Source of the DNA: CADEEN01 sp963740395
GTDB lineage: Bacteria; Pseudomonadota; Gammaproteobacteria; Burkholderiales; Burkholderiaceae_C
Length of the DNA: 64,000 nt
Assembly: GCA_963740395.1 (NCBI GenBank)
Contig: CAVUEP010000089.1
Coordinates: 1 to 64,000 of the forward strand
Direction of reading: 5' to 3'
The notes under the pieces were generated by a model, which saw nothing but the letters and a program-made list of their open reading frames with translations, had not been told where the DNA came from and ran no database searches. This document shows, in pieces, positions 26,086 through 34,935 of the stretch (the first letter of the stretch is position 1; each line of letters begins with the position of its first letter). Made by a program: the position numbers and the translations under genes.

Positions 26086-26973
26086 ATGACGACGCCGACG
26101 CCCGCCGTGCCCGCCGAAGACGCGTCGCTCAAGGATGCGCTCGAGCGGCTGTTGCTGCCGCTGGCGCAACTCGCGGTGGCACGCGGCGTGCCCTACGCCG
26201 TGATCGACGAGTCCCTGCGCAAGGCTTTCGTCGCTGTCGCCCATGCGGCGCACCCCGGCTTGCCGGAGCACCGGCGCGCCAGCCGCGTCAGCGCAGCCAC
26301 GGGGTTGCATCGGCGCGAAGTCAATCGCCTGCTCGAGGCGGCCGCGCAGCCGGCAAGCGTGGCGCCGCCACGCTCGCCCGCAGCGATGGTCTTCGCGCAC
26401 TGGCGTGCCGACAAACGCTATCGCACGCGTGGGGGCGCACCCAGGGTGCTGCCGCGCAACGGCCCTGCGCCGAGCTTCGAGTCGCTGGCCCAGGAAGTGA
26501 CGCGCGATATGCATCCACGCGCGCTGCTCGAAGAGTTGCTGCGCCTTCAATTGGCCCAGCTGGACACCGAGCGCGACCGGGTCAGCCTGACCGAGGAATC
26601 CTTCGTGCCGCGCGGCGACGCGGCGCGCATGGTGGCCTACCTGGGTGCCAACGTGGGTGACCATTTGCAGGCGGCGGTGGCCAACGTGCTCGGCCCTGAC
26701 CCCGTGCACTTCGAGCAGGCCATCGCTGCCGATGGCCTGAGCGCCGAGTCGCTGGAGCAGGTGCGCCCGCTGCTGCGCGAGCATTGGCGCCGCCTGACGG
26801 ACGAGCTGGTGCCGACGCTGCAGCGACTGATCGATGCCGACGCTGCGCTGCCGCCATCCGAGGCCGGCCACCGCGTGCGCCTGGGCCTGTACAGCTTTGA
26901 CACCCGGCCGGCGGAAACACCCGAAGCCACACCGTCCGCGATCCGCGCGCGACGCACAAAGGAACGTCCATGA
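26086..26973 (+). CDS. DUF6502 family protein, likely cytoplasmic
   Basis: 295-residue protein of the DUF6502 family, with no signal peptide. The front half reads like a winged or helix-turn-helix fold: PLAQLAVARGVPYAVIDESL, then RVSAATGLHRREVNRLLEA. The central HWRADKRYRTRGGAPRVLP is typical of the family. A regulatory or DNA-binding role is an inference from that front part. The stop overlaps the start of the second DUF5666 gene as ATGA, implying cotranscription. Confidence 0.8.
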   Translation: MTTPTPAVPAEDASLKDALERLLLPLAQLAVARGVPYAVIDESLRKAFVAVAHAAHPGLPEHRRASRVSAATGLHRREVNRLLEAAAQPASVAPPRSPAAMVFAHWRADKRYRTRGGAPRVLPRNGPAPSFESLAQEVTRDMHPRALLEELLRLQLAQLDTERDRVSLTEESFVPRGDAARMVAYLGANVGDHLQAAVANVLGPDPVHFEQAIAADGLSAESLEQVRPLLREHWRRLTDELVPTLQRLIDADAALPPSEAGHRVRLGLYSFDTRPAETPEATPSAIRARRTKERP

Positions 26974-28151
26974 ATGTCCTCAAGTCTCCTGCGACGACGC
27001 TGCGCGCGCTCGCCGCGACGCTGCTGCTCGCACTCAGTGCCTGTGGCGGTGGCGTCGAGACCGGCGGCACGGGGGCCTATGTCCAGGGCCCGATCGTCGG
27101 GTTCGGCTCCGTGATCGTGGCCGGCGTGCGTTTCGACGACAGCCGCGCCAGCATCGAGGATCCCGACGGCGGCGTGCGCCGTCGCGAAGACTTGCGCCTT
27201 GGCATGCAGGTCGAGGTCGAGAGCGGCCCGATTGGCGACGACGGCAGTGGTGGGCGCGTTGCCACTGCGACCCGCGTGCGCCTGGCCAGCGAACTGCTGG
27301 GACCGGTCGGGCTTATCGACGAGGCCAATTCGCGCCTGTTCGTGCTCGGCCAACTGGTGCGGCTGACCTCGGCGACCGTCATCGACGGCGTAGCCGGGGG
27401 TGCGGCCGGGCTGCGGATCGGCGATGTCGTCGAAGTGCATGGCTTCTTTGCGCCTGTTGTGGGTTACGTTGCCACGCGCATCGAGCGGCGAGTCGTCTCG
27501 CCCGCCAGCTACCGCGTGCGCGGCCTCGTGCGCGACCTGGATGCGGCGGCGCAGACCTTGCGCGTCGGCCTGCAGGTTTTTGACCTGAGCCTGGTCGGCA
27601 TCCCGCCGGACCTGACCAATGAGCAGTTCGTCCGACTGGCGCTGCAAACGAGCCAGGTGGGCGGACGCTGGCGCGCGTCGGCGATCACGGTCGAGGCGCG
27701 TGGCGCGGGTGACCGCGACGAGGCCGAGGTCGAGGGCTTGATCAGCGCCTTCACGAGCGCGGCGCAGTTCAGCGTCAACGGTGTGCGCGTCGATGCCTCG
27801 GGCGCCACCCATGTCGACGGCAGCGCCGGGTTGGCCGAAGGCGTGCGTGTCAAGGTGCGCGGGCGCAGTCAGGCGGGCGTGCTGATTGCAGCCACGGTGG
27901 ACATTCGCAGCGATGGCGACGTGCTGCTGGAGGGCGTGGACCTGCGCGGTGCCGTGGGCAGCGTCGATGCGGTCGCCCAGACCTTCACCTTGCTCGGCAG
28001 CACCGTCTTCTACGGCATGCAGCCGGCGCCGGGCTTCGACGGCGGCACCGCCAGCGACCTCGCAGCGGGCCGCTTGGTGCGAGTCCGCGGTATCGTGGGC
28101 CCCGATCGCACGCGCGTCGTCGCCATGCGCATCGAATTCGTCAGCAATTGA
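26970..28151 (+). CDS. DUF5666 lipoprotein, second copy
   Basis: Paralogue of the protein at 24795: 393 residues, lipobox ALSAC (Cys25) followed by GGG, and the same repeated DUF5666 modules (GFGSVIVAGVRFDD, ELLGPVGLID, YRVRGLVRDLDAAAQTL, VDLRGAVGSVDAVAQTF). Sequence identity to the first copy is moderate, so the duplication is old. Translationally coupled to DUF6502. Surface or periplasmic location is inferred from the lipobox; function unknown. Confidence 0.87.
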   Translation: MNVLKSPATTLRALAATLLLALSACGGGVETGGTGAYVQGPIVGFGSVIVAGVRFDDSRASIEDPDGGVRRREDLRLGMQVEVESGPIGDDGSGGRVATATRVRLASELLGPVGLIDEANSRLFVLGQLVRLTSATVIDGVAGGAAGLRIGDVVEVHGFFAPVVGYVATRIERRVVSPASYRVRGLVRDLDAAAQTLRVGLQVFDLSLVGIPPDLTNEQFVRLALQTSQVGGRWRASAITVEARGAGDRDEAEVEGLISAFTSAAQFSVNGVRVDASGATHVDGSAGLAEGVRVKVRGRSQAGVLIAATVDIRSDGDVLLEGVDLRGAVGSVDAVAQTFTLLGSTVFYGMQPAPGFDGGTASDLAAGRLVRVRGIVGPDRTRVVAMRIEFVSN

Positions 28152-28176
28152 GGACTCACATGGAGGTAGGTGTTCC

Positions 28177-28641
28177 ATGGCAGTACTTGGCAAGGCGAGC
28201 CAGGCCGCGGCGGCGGCCTGGCTCATTGTCCTGAACGGCTGCGCGCAGGTGCAGTCCGGTATGCGCGAGACATGGCAGTCTGAAGTTTTCGCCGCGGAAC
28301 GTGCGTTTGCCCGGTCCATGGCCGAGCGCGACTTCGCCGCCTTTGGCCGCTACTTGGGCACGGACGCCGTGTTCTTCGGCAGTGCCACGGTTCAGCATGG
28401 CCGCGACGCCGTGCTCGTCGCATGGAAGCCATTCTTTGACGGCGCGCAGGCCCCATTCTCGTGGGAGCCCGACCAGGTCGAAGTGCTGGCGTCCGGCGCG
28501 CTCGCGCTGTCCACCGGGCCCGTGCGCAGCGCGTCGGGTCAGGTGGTCGCGCGCTTCAACTCGATCTGGCGGCGTGAGCCCGACGGCCGCTGGCTGGTTG
28601 TTTTCGACAAGGGTTCACCGCCGGATCCGCCGGCGAAGTGA
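28177..28641 (+). CDS. NTF2-like (DUF4440/SnoaL) lipoprotein
   Basis: 154-residue protein with a lipobox-like LNGC (Cys22) and an NTF2-like fold of the DUF4440 type: AAERAFARSMAERDFAAFGRYL, then DAVFFGSATVQHGRDAVLVAW and FNSIWRREPDGRWLVVFDKG. Such cone-shaped domains bind small molecules or act as isomerases; the ligand here is unknown. GGAGG at 28162-28166 supports the ATG at 28177. It closes the DUF5666 cassette and is convergent with the alarmone synthetase, stop to stop. Confidence 0.8.
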   Translation: MAVLGKASQAAAAAWLIVLNGCAQVQSGMRETWQSEVFAAERAFARSMAERDFAAFGRYLGTDAVFFGSATVQHGRDAVLVAWKPFFDGAQAPFSWEPDQVEVLASGALALSTGPVRSASGQVVARFNSIWRREPDGRWLVVFDKGSPPDPPAK

Positions 28642-30937
28642 TCAGCCCTTGGCGCGCGAGACGCGCAGGACCGAGGGCGCCCGCTTGATCGTGCGCAGCA
28701 CGTCGGCCACATGCTGACGGTCGCGCACCGACAACAGAAGCCTCAGCTCGGTGGTCTCGCTGGCCGGCTCGGCGCCCATGTCCAGGTGAGTGATGTCGGC
28801 CTCGGCATTGCTCACGGCAGCCGCCACGCGGGCCAGCACGCCCTGTCCGTTCTGCACCAGCACCGCGATCATGGTCTCGAACGACCGCACCGGCTGTTCC
28901 GACCACTCGACAGGCAACCAGCGCTCGCTGTCGCGATCGCGCAGTCGGCGCCCGACCGAGCAATCGGCCGTATGGATCGTCAAACCCTCACCGCGGCCGA
29001 GGTAACCCACGATGTCGTCGCCGGGAATCGGCCGGCAGCAGGGGGCCAACTGGATCGAGGCGCCCTCGCTGCCGTCGACGCTGACCAGGCCCAGATTGGC
29101 CACCGGCTCCTCGCCGTCCTGGGCGGCGAAGTGGCGGCGGCTGAGGGTCACGGCATCGGGCCGCACGCCACCGCGCTCGCCGATCACTTGCGCCAGGCGC
29201 TTGGCCACGATCGAGGCGATCTTGCGGCCCAGACCGATGTCGATCATCAGGTCGCTGCGTGTGCGGTTGCCGCTCCAGCGCGTCAACTGCTGCCACAGCG
29301 CCGCGGCGGCTTCGTCGTTCGGGTCGGGCGAGGGCATCAGCAGCCCCTCGCCGCGCAGCGCCTGGCCCAGCAGTCGCTCGCCCAGCGCGCGCGACTCCTC
29401 GTGTTCCATGTTCTTCAGGTGGTGGCGAATCTTCGATCGCGCACGCCCGGTGCGCACGAAGTTCAGCCACGACGGGTTGGGCCGGGCACCGGGAGCGGTG
29501 GTGATCTCGACGACGTCGCCGCTCTTCAGTTCGGTGCGCAGGGCCACCGCCTCGCCATTGACGGTGGCTGCCACGCAATGGTCGCCGACATCGGAGTGGA
29601 TGGCGTAGGCGTAATCGATCGGCGTGGCGCCGCGCGGCAGCGCCAGGATGCGCGACTTGGGCGTGAAGACGTAGACCGCGTCGGGGAAGAGGTCGATCTT
29701 GACGTGCTCGAGGAATTCAGCGGCGTCGCGGGTGTCGTCCTGGATGTCGATCAGCGACTGCAACCAGCTCGCGCCCAGGCGCTGCGCATCGTCACCCTTG
29801 GTGCCGCTGCGCTTGGTCTTGTACATCCAGTGGGCGGCGACACCGCTCTCGGCCACGGCGTTCATCGACTCGGTGCGGATCTGGAACTCGACCGCCGTGC
29901 CCAGCGGGCTGACCAGGGTCGTGTGCAGCGACTGGTAGCCGTTGGCCTTGGGAATGGCGATGTAGTCCTTGAAGCGGCCCGGCACCGGCTTGTACAACTG
30001 GTGCAGGACGCCCAGCGCGAGGTAGCAGTCGGGCAGTTGGGACACCACGATGCGAAAGCCGAACAGGTCGCTGACATTGGCGAAGCTGCTGTGCTTCTGC
30101 CGCATCTTGCGAAAGATCGAATACACCGTCTTCTCGCGGCCCGTCGACCTGGACCTTCAGCTTGGCCACGCCGAAGGCCTTCTCGACTTCCTTCTGCACC
30201 CGGTCGACGATGTCGCGCCGCGTACCGCGGGAGCGGGCTACGGCCTTGGACAACGCGCCATGGCGCCAGGGATGGAGTTGTGCGAAGGACAGTTCCTGCA
30301 GCTCGCGGTAGATCTGGTTCAGCCCCAGCCGGTGGGCGATCGGGGCGTAGATGTCGAGCGTTTCGCGGGCAATGCGGCCGCGCTTGTCGGCGATGACGGC
30401 GCTCAGCGTGCGCATGTTGTGCAGCCGGTCGGCGAGCTTGACCAGGATCACGCGCACATCGCGCGCCATCGCCAGCAGCATCTTGCGGAACGACTCGGCC
30501 TGTGACTCCTCATGGGTCGAGAAGCGCAGCTTGTCGAGCTTGGTCAGCCCGTCGACCAGCTCGGCTGTCGGTGCGCCGAAGCGTTCGATCAGCTCTGGTT
30601 TCGTGACGCCGCAGTCCTCCATCGCGTCGTGCATCAGCGCGGCCATGATGGCCTGGACGTCGAGCTTCCAGTCGGCGCACAGGCCAGCCACGGCGATCGG
30701 GTGCGTGATGTAGGGCTCGCCGCTGGCGCGGAACTGGCCCAGGTGGGCTTCGTCGGCGAACTTGAACGCCTCGCGCACCTGGCGCGTCTCGGCCTTGCTC
30801 AGGTAACCCAGCTTGTCGCTCAGCGCCGCGAACGTGGAGGCCTCGACGCCTTCGGTCGCCTTGGCCGAAGCCGCGCGCGAGGACATCTGCTGCAGCGCAT
30901 TGGGCAGCAGGTCCGCGGCGAAGGATCGGATGCTCAC
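28642..30937 (-). CDS. spoT: Bifunctional (p)ppGpp synthetase/hydrolase (one frameshift)
   Basis: Long RelA/SpoT protein that makes and degrades (p)ppGpp. The HD hydrolase domain has THP near residue 79 and HDAMEDCG at 103-110. The synthetase domain has SDLFGFRIVV and ANGYQSLHTT. TGS (VYVFTPKSRILALPRGATP), helical and ACT (SFETMIAVLVQNGQG) regions follow. An extra C/G near 30142 shifts the frame between the hydrolase and synthetase halves; without it VDGREKTVYSIFRK reads through. GTG at 30937 is the likely start. Upstream of rpoZ and gmk, the conserved order of the spo operon. Confidence 0.94.
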
Positions 30938-31013
30938 GCCCGCAATGTAGCGCGAGTCCTGTCGACGCTCGGTGCGTCAGGGCATTCCAGCACCGTTGCG
31001 CCGGTCCCAATGC

Positions 31014-31045
31014 AAAGGGCGCCTGACCGTTGCCGGCAGGCGCCC
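31014..31045 (-). terminator. Terminator between rpoZ and spoT
   Basis: GGGCGCCTG (31017-31025) pairs with CAGGCGCCC (31037-31045) around an 11-base loop; on the minus strand TTT follows. It lies just past the rpoZ stop and may reduce read-through from gmk-rpoZ into spoT. Confidence 0.75.
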
Positions 31046-31066
31046 GAGGGGGTCCAGGCGGGGTGC

Positions 31067-31273
31067 TTAGATCGGCACCTTGCGCAGCATCTCGATGCCG
31101 ACCGCGCCGGCGGCGATCTCGCGCAGCGCGGTCACGCCGGGCTTGTTGTTCTTGCCTTCGATCTTGGGTGCGTGGCCCTGGCTCAGCATGCGCGCGCGGT
31201 AGGTCGCGGCCAGCACGAGCTGGAATCGGTTGGGAATCTTTTCCAGGCAGTCTTCGACAGTGATGCGAGCCAT
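31067..31273 (-). CDS. rpoZ: RNA polymerase omega subunit
   Basis: Omega assists assembly of RNA polymerase and forms part of the ppGpp-binding site. The 68-residue protein starts ARITVEDCLEKIPNRFQLVLAA without interruption and has the conserved YRARML helix; length fits betaproteobacterial omega. It sits between gmk and spoT, as in many proteobacteria, which links it to the alarmone pathway next door. Confidence 0.96.
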   Translation of the reverse strand: MARITVEDCLEKIPNRFQLVLAATYRARMLSQGHAPKIEGKNNKPGVTALREIAAGAVGIEMLRKVPI

Positions 31274-31304
31274 GGGGGCCTTTGCGTATAAGCGGGGAGG
31301 GCAG

Positions 31305-31925
31305 TCAGGTCAGATTCAGCGCCGCAAACACCTGCGACTTGTTGCGCTGCTGCGCGGCAAACTTCAGGCGCTGCGAGTGGACGACGGTCTTGAGGTCGAA
31401 CAGCGCCGTCTCGAACAGGGCATTGATTATAACGAAGTCGAAGTCGCGGGCATGGGGCACCTCGTCGCGGGCATTGGCCATGCGCTGCTCGATCACTTCG
31501 GGGCGGTCTTCGCCGCGGCGCTGCAGACGCTGGCGCAATTCCTCCCAACTCGGCGGCAGCACGAAGATCAGCACCGCATGCTCGAACAAGGCCTTGATCT
31601 GCAGCGCGCCTTGCCAGTCGATCTCGAGCACGACGTCTTCGCCGTGTTCGAGCCGCTGCTGGATCGCCCTGCGCGAGGTGCCGTAGAGGTGGCCATGCAC
31701 CTGGGCCCACTCGAAGAACTCGTTGCGCGCCACCATGGCGCGGAACTCGGCCTCGTCGATGAAGCAGTACTCGCGCCCCTCCTGCTCCTGACCGCGCGGC
31801 GCGCGCGTGGTGTGCGACACCGACAGCGCAAGGTGCGAGTCGAGTTCGAGCAGGGCATTGACGAGGCTCGACTTGCCCGCACCGCTGGGGGCTGCAACGA
31901 CGAACAGGTTGCCGGGCGTTTCCAT
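31305..31925 (-). CDS. gmk: Guanylate kinase
   Basis: Phosphorylates GMP to GDP with ATP in purine metabolism. The 206-residue frame has the P-loop APSGAGKSSLV, the GMP-binding segment SVSHTTRAPRGQEQEGREY, WAQVHGHLYGTS and the catalytic region VLEIDWQGALQI. Intact and of family length. It precedes rpoZ by 31 bp and is probably cotranscribed with it. Confidence 0.97.
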   Translation of the reverse strand: METPGNLFVVAAPSGAGKSSLVNALLELDSHLALSVSHTTRAPRGQEQEGREYCFIDEAEFRAMVARNEFFEWAQVHGHLYGTSRRAIQQRLEHGEDVVLEIDWQGALQIKALFEHAVLIFVLPPSWEELRQRLQRRGEDRPEVIEQRMANARDEVPHARDFDFVIINALFETALFDLKTVVHSQRLKFAAQQRNKSQVFAALNLT

Positions 31926-31973
31926 GGCCGGGGATTCTAGGAGCCCACGCCGGCGTCGGCGCGCTGACCGCGC

Positions 31974-32957
31974 TCAGCGCGGCTCGATGCGACGCGCGCG
32001 CAACACTTCACGGGCGACGTCAGGGCGGTCCGTGATCAGACCGTCGACGCCCAGGTCCAGCATGCGGTTCATGGTCGCGGCGTCATTGACGGTCCAGACC
32101 AGCACCTTCAGGCCCAGGCCCTGCGCTTCCTGGACCTTGCTCCGGTCAACGTCGCCGAAGTACACCGACCACAGCCCCCCGCCGGCGGCCTTGATCAGCC
32201 TGGGCACCGAGCCATGCTCGCCATAGCGCAGGCCGGCGGTCCAGGGCGAGGGCTCGCTGCCGCCGGCGCCGATGTTGTCGAGCCAGCGCTGCTGGGCCGA
32301 GAGATAGACCGTTGGAATCTCCGGCGCAATTCGCTGCACATGGGCCAGCGAGCGCCAGTCGAACGACAGGATCTGGCTGCGCTGCTGCAGGCCGGCCTTG
32401 CGGACCTCGGCCACCACGGCCTCGGCGTAGGGCTCGGGCGCCAAGGTCGCTTCGGGCAGCAGCGGGTTGATCTTGGTCTCGATCGCAAATCGCACCTGGT
32501 CGTGCCCGCCGCGCCGGACCAGGTCGAACAGGTCGGACAGCCGCGGGATGCGGGTGCCGTCGATCGGCTGCTGGTCCGGGTGGTTCGCGGCGTAGCGAGA
32601 GCCGGGCTTGAGGCGGCCGACATCGAAGGTCTGCAGCTCGGCCCAGGTCAGCGTATGGATCGGCGCGCTGGGCTTGTCGAGCCAGCGGCCCTGGGCGTCG
32701 CGTGTGGTGTCGGGGTTGAGCGCGAGGTCGTGGTGGATGACGAGCACGCCGTCGCGCGTGATCGCAATGTCGAGTTCGAGCGTCGTCACGCCCTGCTTGA
32801 GGGCAACCTCGAAACCCGCCAGGCTGTTCTCGGGCGCCAGACCGCGCGCGCCGCGATGGCCCTGCAGATCCAGCGCGCTGGCCAGTGGCGGCAACAGTGC
32901 CAGCAGCAGCGCCGCTGCGCGGTGCAGCCACAGGATCGTTGGTTTGGGGTGGGGCAT
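31974..32957 (-). CDS. Periplasmic glycerophosphodiester phosphodiesterase
   Basis: Cleaves glycerophosphodiesters to glycerol 3-phosphate and an alcohol. The 327-residue precursor has a signal peptide (LHRAAALLLALLPPLASA), so it acts outside the cytoplasm, unlike E. coli UgpQ and like GlpQ. The TIM-barrel active site reads GHRGARGLAPENSLAGF, ELDIAITRDGVLVIHHD and IETKINPLL, giving the general acid/base histidines and metal-binding Glu and Asp. The ATG at 32957 is chosen for the signal peptide. Lies between gmk and yicC on the same strand. Confidence 0.92.
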   Translation of the reverse strand: MPHPKPTILWLHRAAALLLALLPPLASALDLQGHRGARGLAPENSLAGFEVALKQGVTTLELDIAITRDGVLVIHHDLALNPDTTRDAQGRWLDKPSAPIHTLTWAELQTFDVGRLKPGSRYAANHPDQQPIDGTRIPRLSDLFDLVRRGGHDQVRFAIETKINPLLPEATLAPEPYAEAVVAEVRKAGLQQRSQILSFDWRSLAHVQRIAPEIPTVYLSAQQRWLDNIGAGGSEPSPWTAGLRYGEHGSVPRLIKAAGGGLWSVYFGDVDRSKVQEAQGLGLKVLVWTVNDAATMNRMLDLGVDGLITDRPDVAREVLRARRIEPR

Positions 32958-33007
32958 GCGCGGATTAGGCGCATGCGCTGGCACCGGCGTCAATCCACCG
33001 GGCGCCG

Positions 33008-33931
33008 TCACTCGATGTTCTGCACCTGCTCGCGCATTTGCTCGATCGCGACCTTCATCTCCAATGCCACGGTCGTCAGTTCGAGCGCGGCGGACTTCGA
33101 GCCCAGCGTGTTGGCCTCGCGCTGCAGCTCCTGGATCAGGAAGTCCAATCGCTTGCCGATCTCGCCCCCCTTGTTCAGCAGCCGCTCGACTTCATCGAGG
33201 TGCGAGGCCAGGCGGGCCAGTTCCTCGGCCACGTCGATGCGGATGGCAAACGCCGCCGCTTCGTTCAAGGCGCGTTCCTGCAAGGCCTGCGAGCCTATCG
33301 TCTGTGTCGCGCCGCTGTTCTGCAACGCCTCCTGCCAACGCTCGAGGAAACGCTGCTGCTGGCGCTGCACCACGGCGGGCAGCAGCGGTCGCGCCTGCTC
33401 TACCAGCGTGCGCAGGTGGCCGACGCGCTCCTGCAGTACCGCGGCCAGCCTGGCGCCCTCGCGTGCGCGCGCCGCGCGCAGGGCCGCCACCGCGTCACGC
33501 GCTGCCTGCAATGCCGGCTCGTCGAGTCGTGCCGCGGCGGCGCTGCCGCGGCACCATTGCAGCGCCTCGTGCACCGACAGCGGTGCGGCCTTGGGCAGCC
33601 AGCTCAGCACCGTGCCTTCAAATCGCGCCAGGCGATTGAGTTGTTCGGCGTCGGGTGCGGACAGCCCCGCCTCGGTGTCGCGCTGGGGCGTGATGCGCAG
33701 TTCGACCTTGCCGCGCTTGATCGCATTGGCCACGAGCTCGCGCAATGCGGGCTCGAGGCCACGCAATTCGTCAGGCAAGCGCAGCGACAGATCGAGAAAT
33801 CGGCCGTTGACCGATCGCAATTCGGCGCTCACGCAAGCGCCTGCGTTGGCTGTGGTGGTGACGCCACCATCGGCCTGCGAAGCCGCGCCAGCGCTGGCGC
33901 TGGCGTATCCGGTCATGCTGTAAACTGACAT
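33008..33931 (-). CDS. yicC: YicC family endoribonuclease-like protein
   Basis: YicC proteins are conserved neighbours of gmk, recently described as endoribonucleases. The protein of 307 residues starts SVYSMTGYASA and keeps ELRSVNGRFLDLSLRLPDEL, RGKVELRITPQ and the carboxy end FLIQELQREANTLGSK. About 20 extra small residues (GAASQADGGVTTTANAGACV) follow the start, unlike shorter homologs. The ATG at 33931 leaves only 32 bp to the divergent kinase gene, so promoters must overlap. Confidence 0.93.
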   Translation of the reverse strand: MSVYSMTGYASASAGAASQADGGVTTTANAGACVSAELRSVNGRFLDLSLRLPDELRGLEPALRELVANAIKRGKVELRITPQRDTEAGLSAPDAEQLNRLARFEGTVLSWLPKAAPLSVHEALQWCRGSAAAARLDEPALQAARDAVAALRAARAREGARLAAVLQERVGHLRTLVEQARPLLPAVVQRQQQRFLERWQEALQNSGATQTIGSQALQERALNEAAAFAIRIDVAEELARLASHLDEVERLLNKGGEIGKRLDFLIQELQREANTLGSKSAALELTTVALEMKVAIEQMREQVQNIE

Positions 33932-33963
33932 CGAACCTCTGCATTCAAGCGCCGCCACCAATT

Positions 33964-34932
33964 ATGTCAAAGCCCAAACCCGCCCCGCTGCCTGCGGGTA
34001 CCGTGGTTGGTGGGTATCAGATTGTCAAGAAGCTGGCGGCCGGCGGCTTTGGCGTCGTCTACCTCGCCGAGGACGAACAACGCCACCTGATCGCGCTGAA
34101 GGAATACCTGCCGGCCTCGCTGGCTGAGCGCTCGCCGGGTGAGCTGACACCGCGCGTCAAGCCCGACAAGCTGCCGTTGTACCGGCTGGGCCTGAAGAGT
34201 TTCTTCGAGGAAGGCCGCTCTCTGGCGCAAATCAGCCACCCGAGCGTGGTTTCGGTGCTGAACTTCTTCCGCGAGAACGAAACCGTCTACATGGTGATGA
34301 ATTACCTGCAGGGCGACACCCTGCAGGATTTCATCGTCACCGCGCGTGACCTCAAACGCGACAAGGTGTTCCGCGAGAGCACGATCCGCAGCCTGTTCGA
34401 CGAGATCCTGCGCGGCTTGCGCATCGTGCACCAGCACAAGATGCTGCACCTGGACATCAAGCCGGCCAACATCTTCGTCACCAACGAGAACAAGGCGGTG
34501 CTGCTGGACTTCGGCGCCGCGCGCGAGGTGCTGAGCAAGGAAGGCAACTTCATCCGCCCGATGTACACGCCGGGCTTCGCGGCGCCCGAGATGTACCGGC
34601 GCGACGGCAGCCTGGGCCCCTGGACCGACATCTACGCCATCGGCGGCTGCATCTACGCCTGCATGCAGGGCTACCCGCCCAACGATGCACCGCAGCGGAT
34701 CGAGAAGGACCGCTTGGCGCTGTCGCTGTCCAGGTTGCGCAACGTCTACTCCGACAACCTGATCGAAGTCACCGAGTGGTGCATGTCGCTGGACCCGCTG
34801 TCGCGGCCGCAGAGCGTTTTCGCTTTGCAGAAGGAGCTGGCGCGCGAGACCGAGCGTCGCTACACCAAGCTGAGCTTCAGCGAGCGGCTGAAGCTGCAGC
34901 TGGAAAACCTCAAGACTGGCGCGAAAGCGTAA
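33964..34932 (+). CDS. Soluble Ser/Thr protein kinase
   Basis: Hanks-type kinase of 322 residues without membrane segment. The glycine loop is AGGFG (26-30), the ATP lysine is Lys46 in LIALKEYLP, the catalytic loop is HLDIKPAN (162-169) and DFG is at 182-184. The catalytic motif is HLD, not HRD, so it is a non-RD kinase that may not need activation-loop phosphorylation. The next gene, four bases on, encodes a PP2C phosphatase, a natural antagonist. The pair precedes rph-rdgB-hemW, a conserved Burkholderiales order, but targets are unknown. Confidence 0.94.
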   Translation: MSKPKPAPLPAGTVVGGYQIVKKLAAGGFGVVYLAEDEQRHLIALKEYLPASLAERSPGELTPRVKPDKLPLYRLGLKSFFEEGRSLAQISHPSVVSVLNFFRENETVYMVMNYLQGDTLQDFIVTARDLKRDKVFRESTIRSLFDEILRGLRIVHQHKMLHLDIKPANIFVTNENKAVLLDFGAAREVLSKEGNFIRPMYTPGFAAPEMYRRDGSLGPWTDIYAIGGCIYACMQGYPPNDAPQRIEKDRLALSLSRLRNVYSDNLIEVTEWCMSLDPLSRPQSVFALQKELARETERRYTKLSFSERLKLQLENLKTGAKA

Positions 34933-34935
34933 TCC

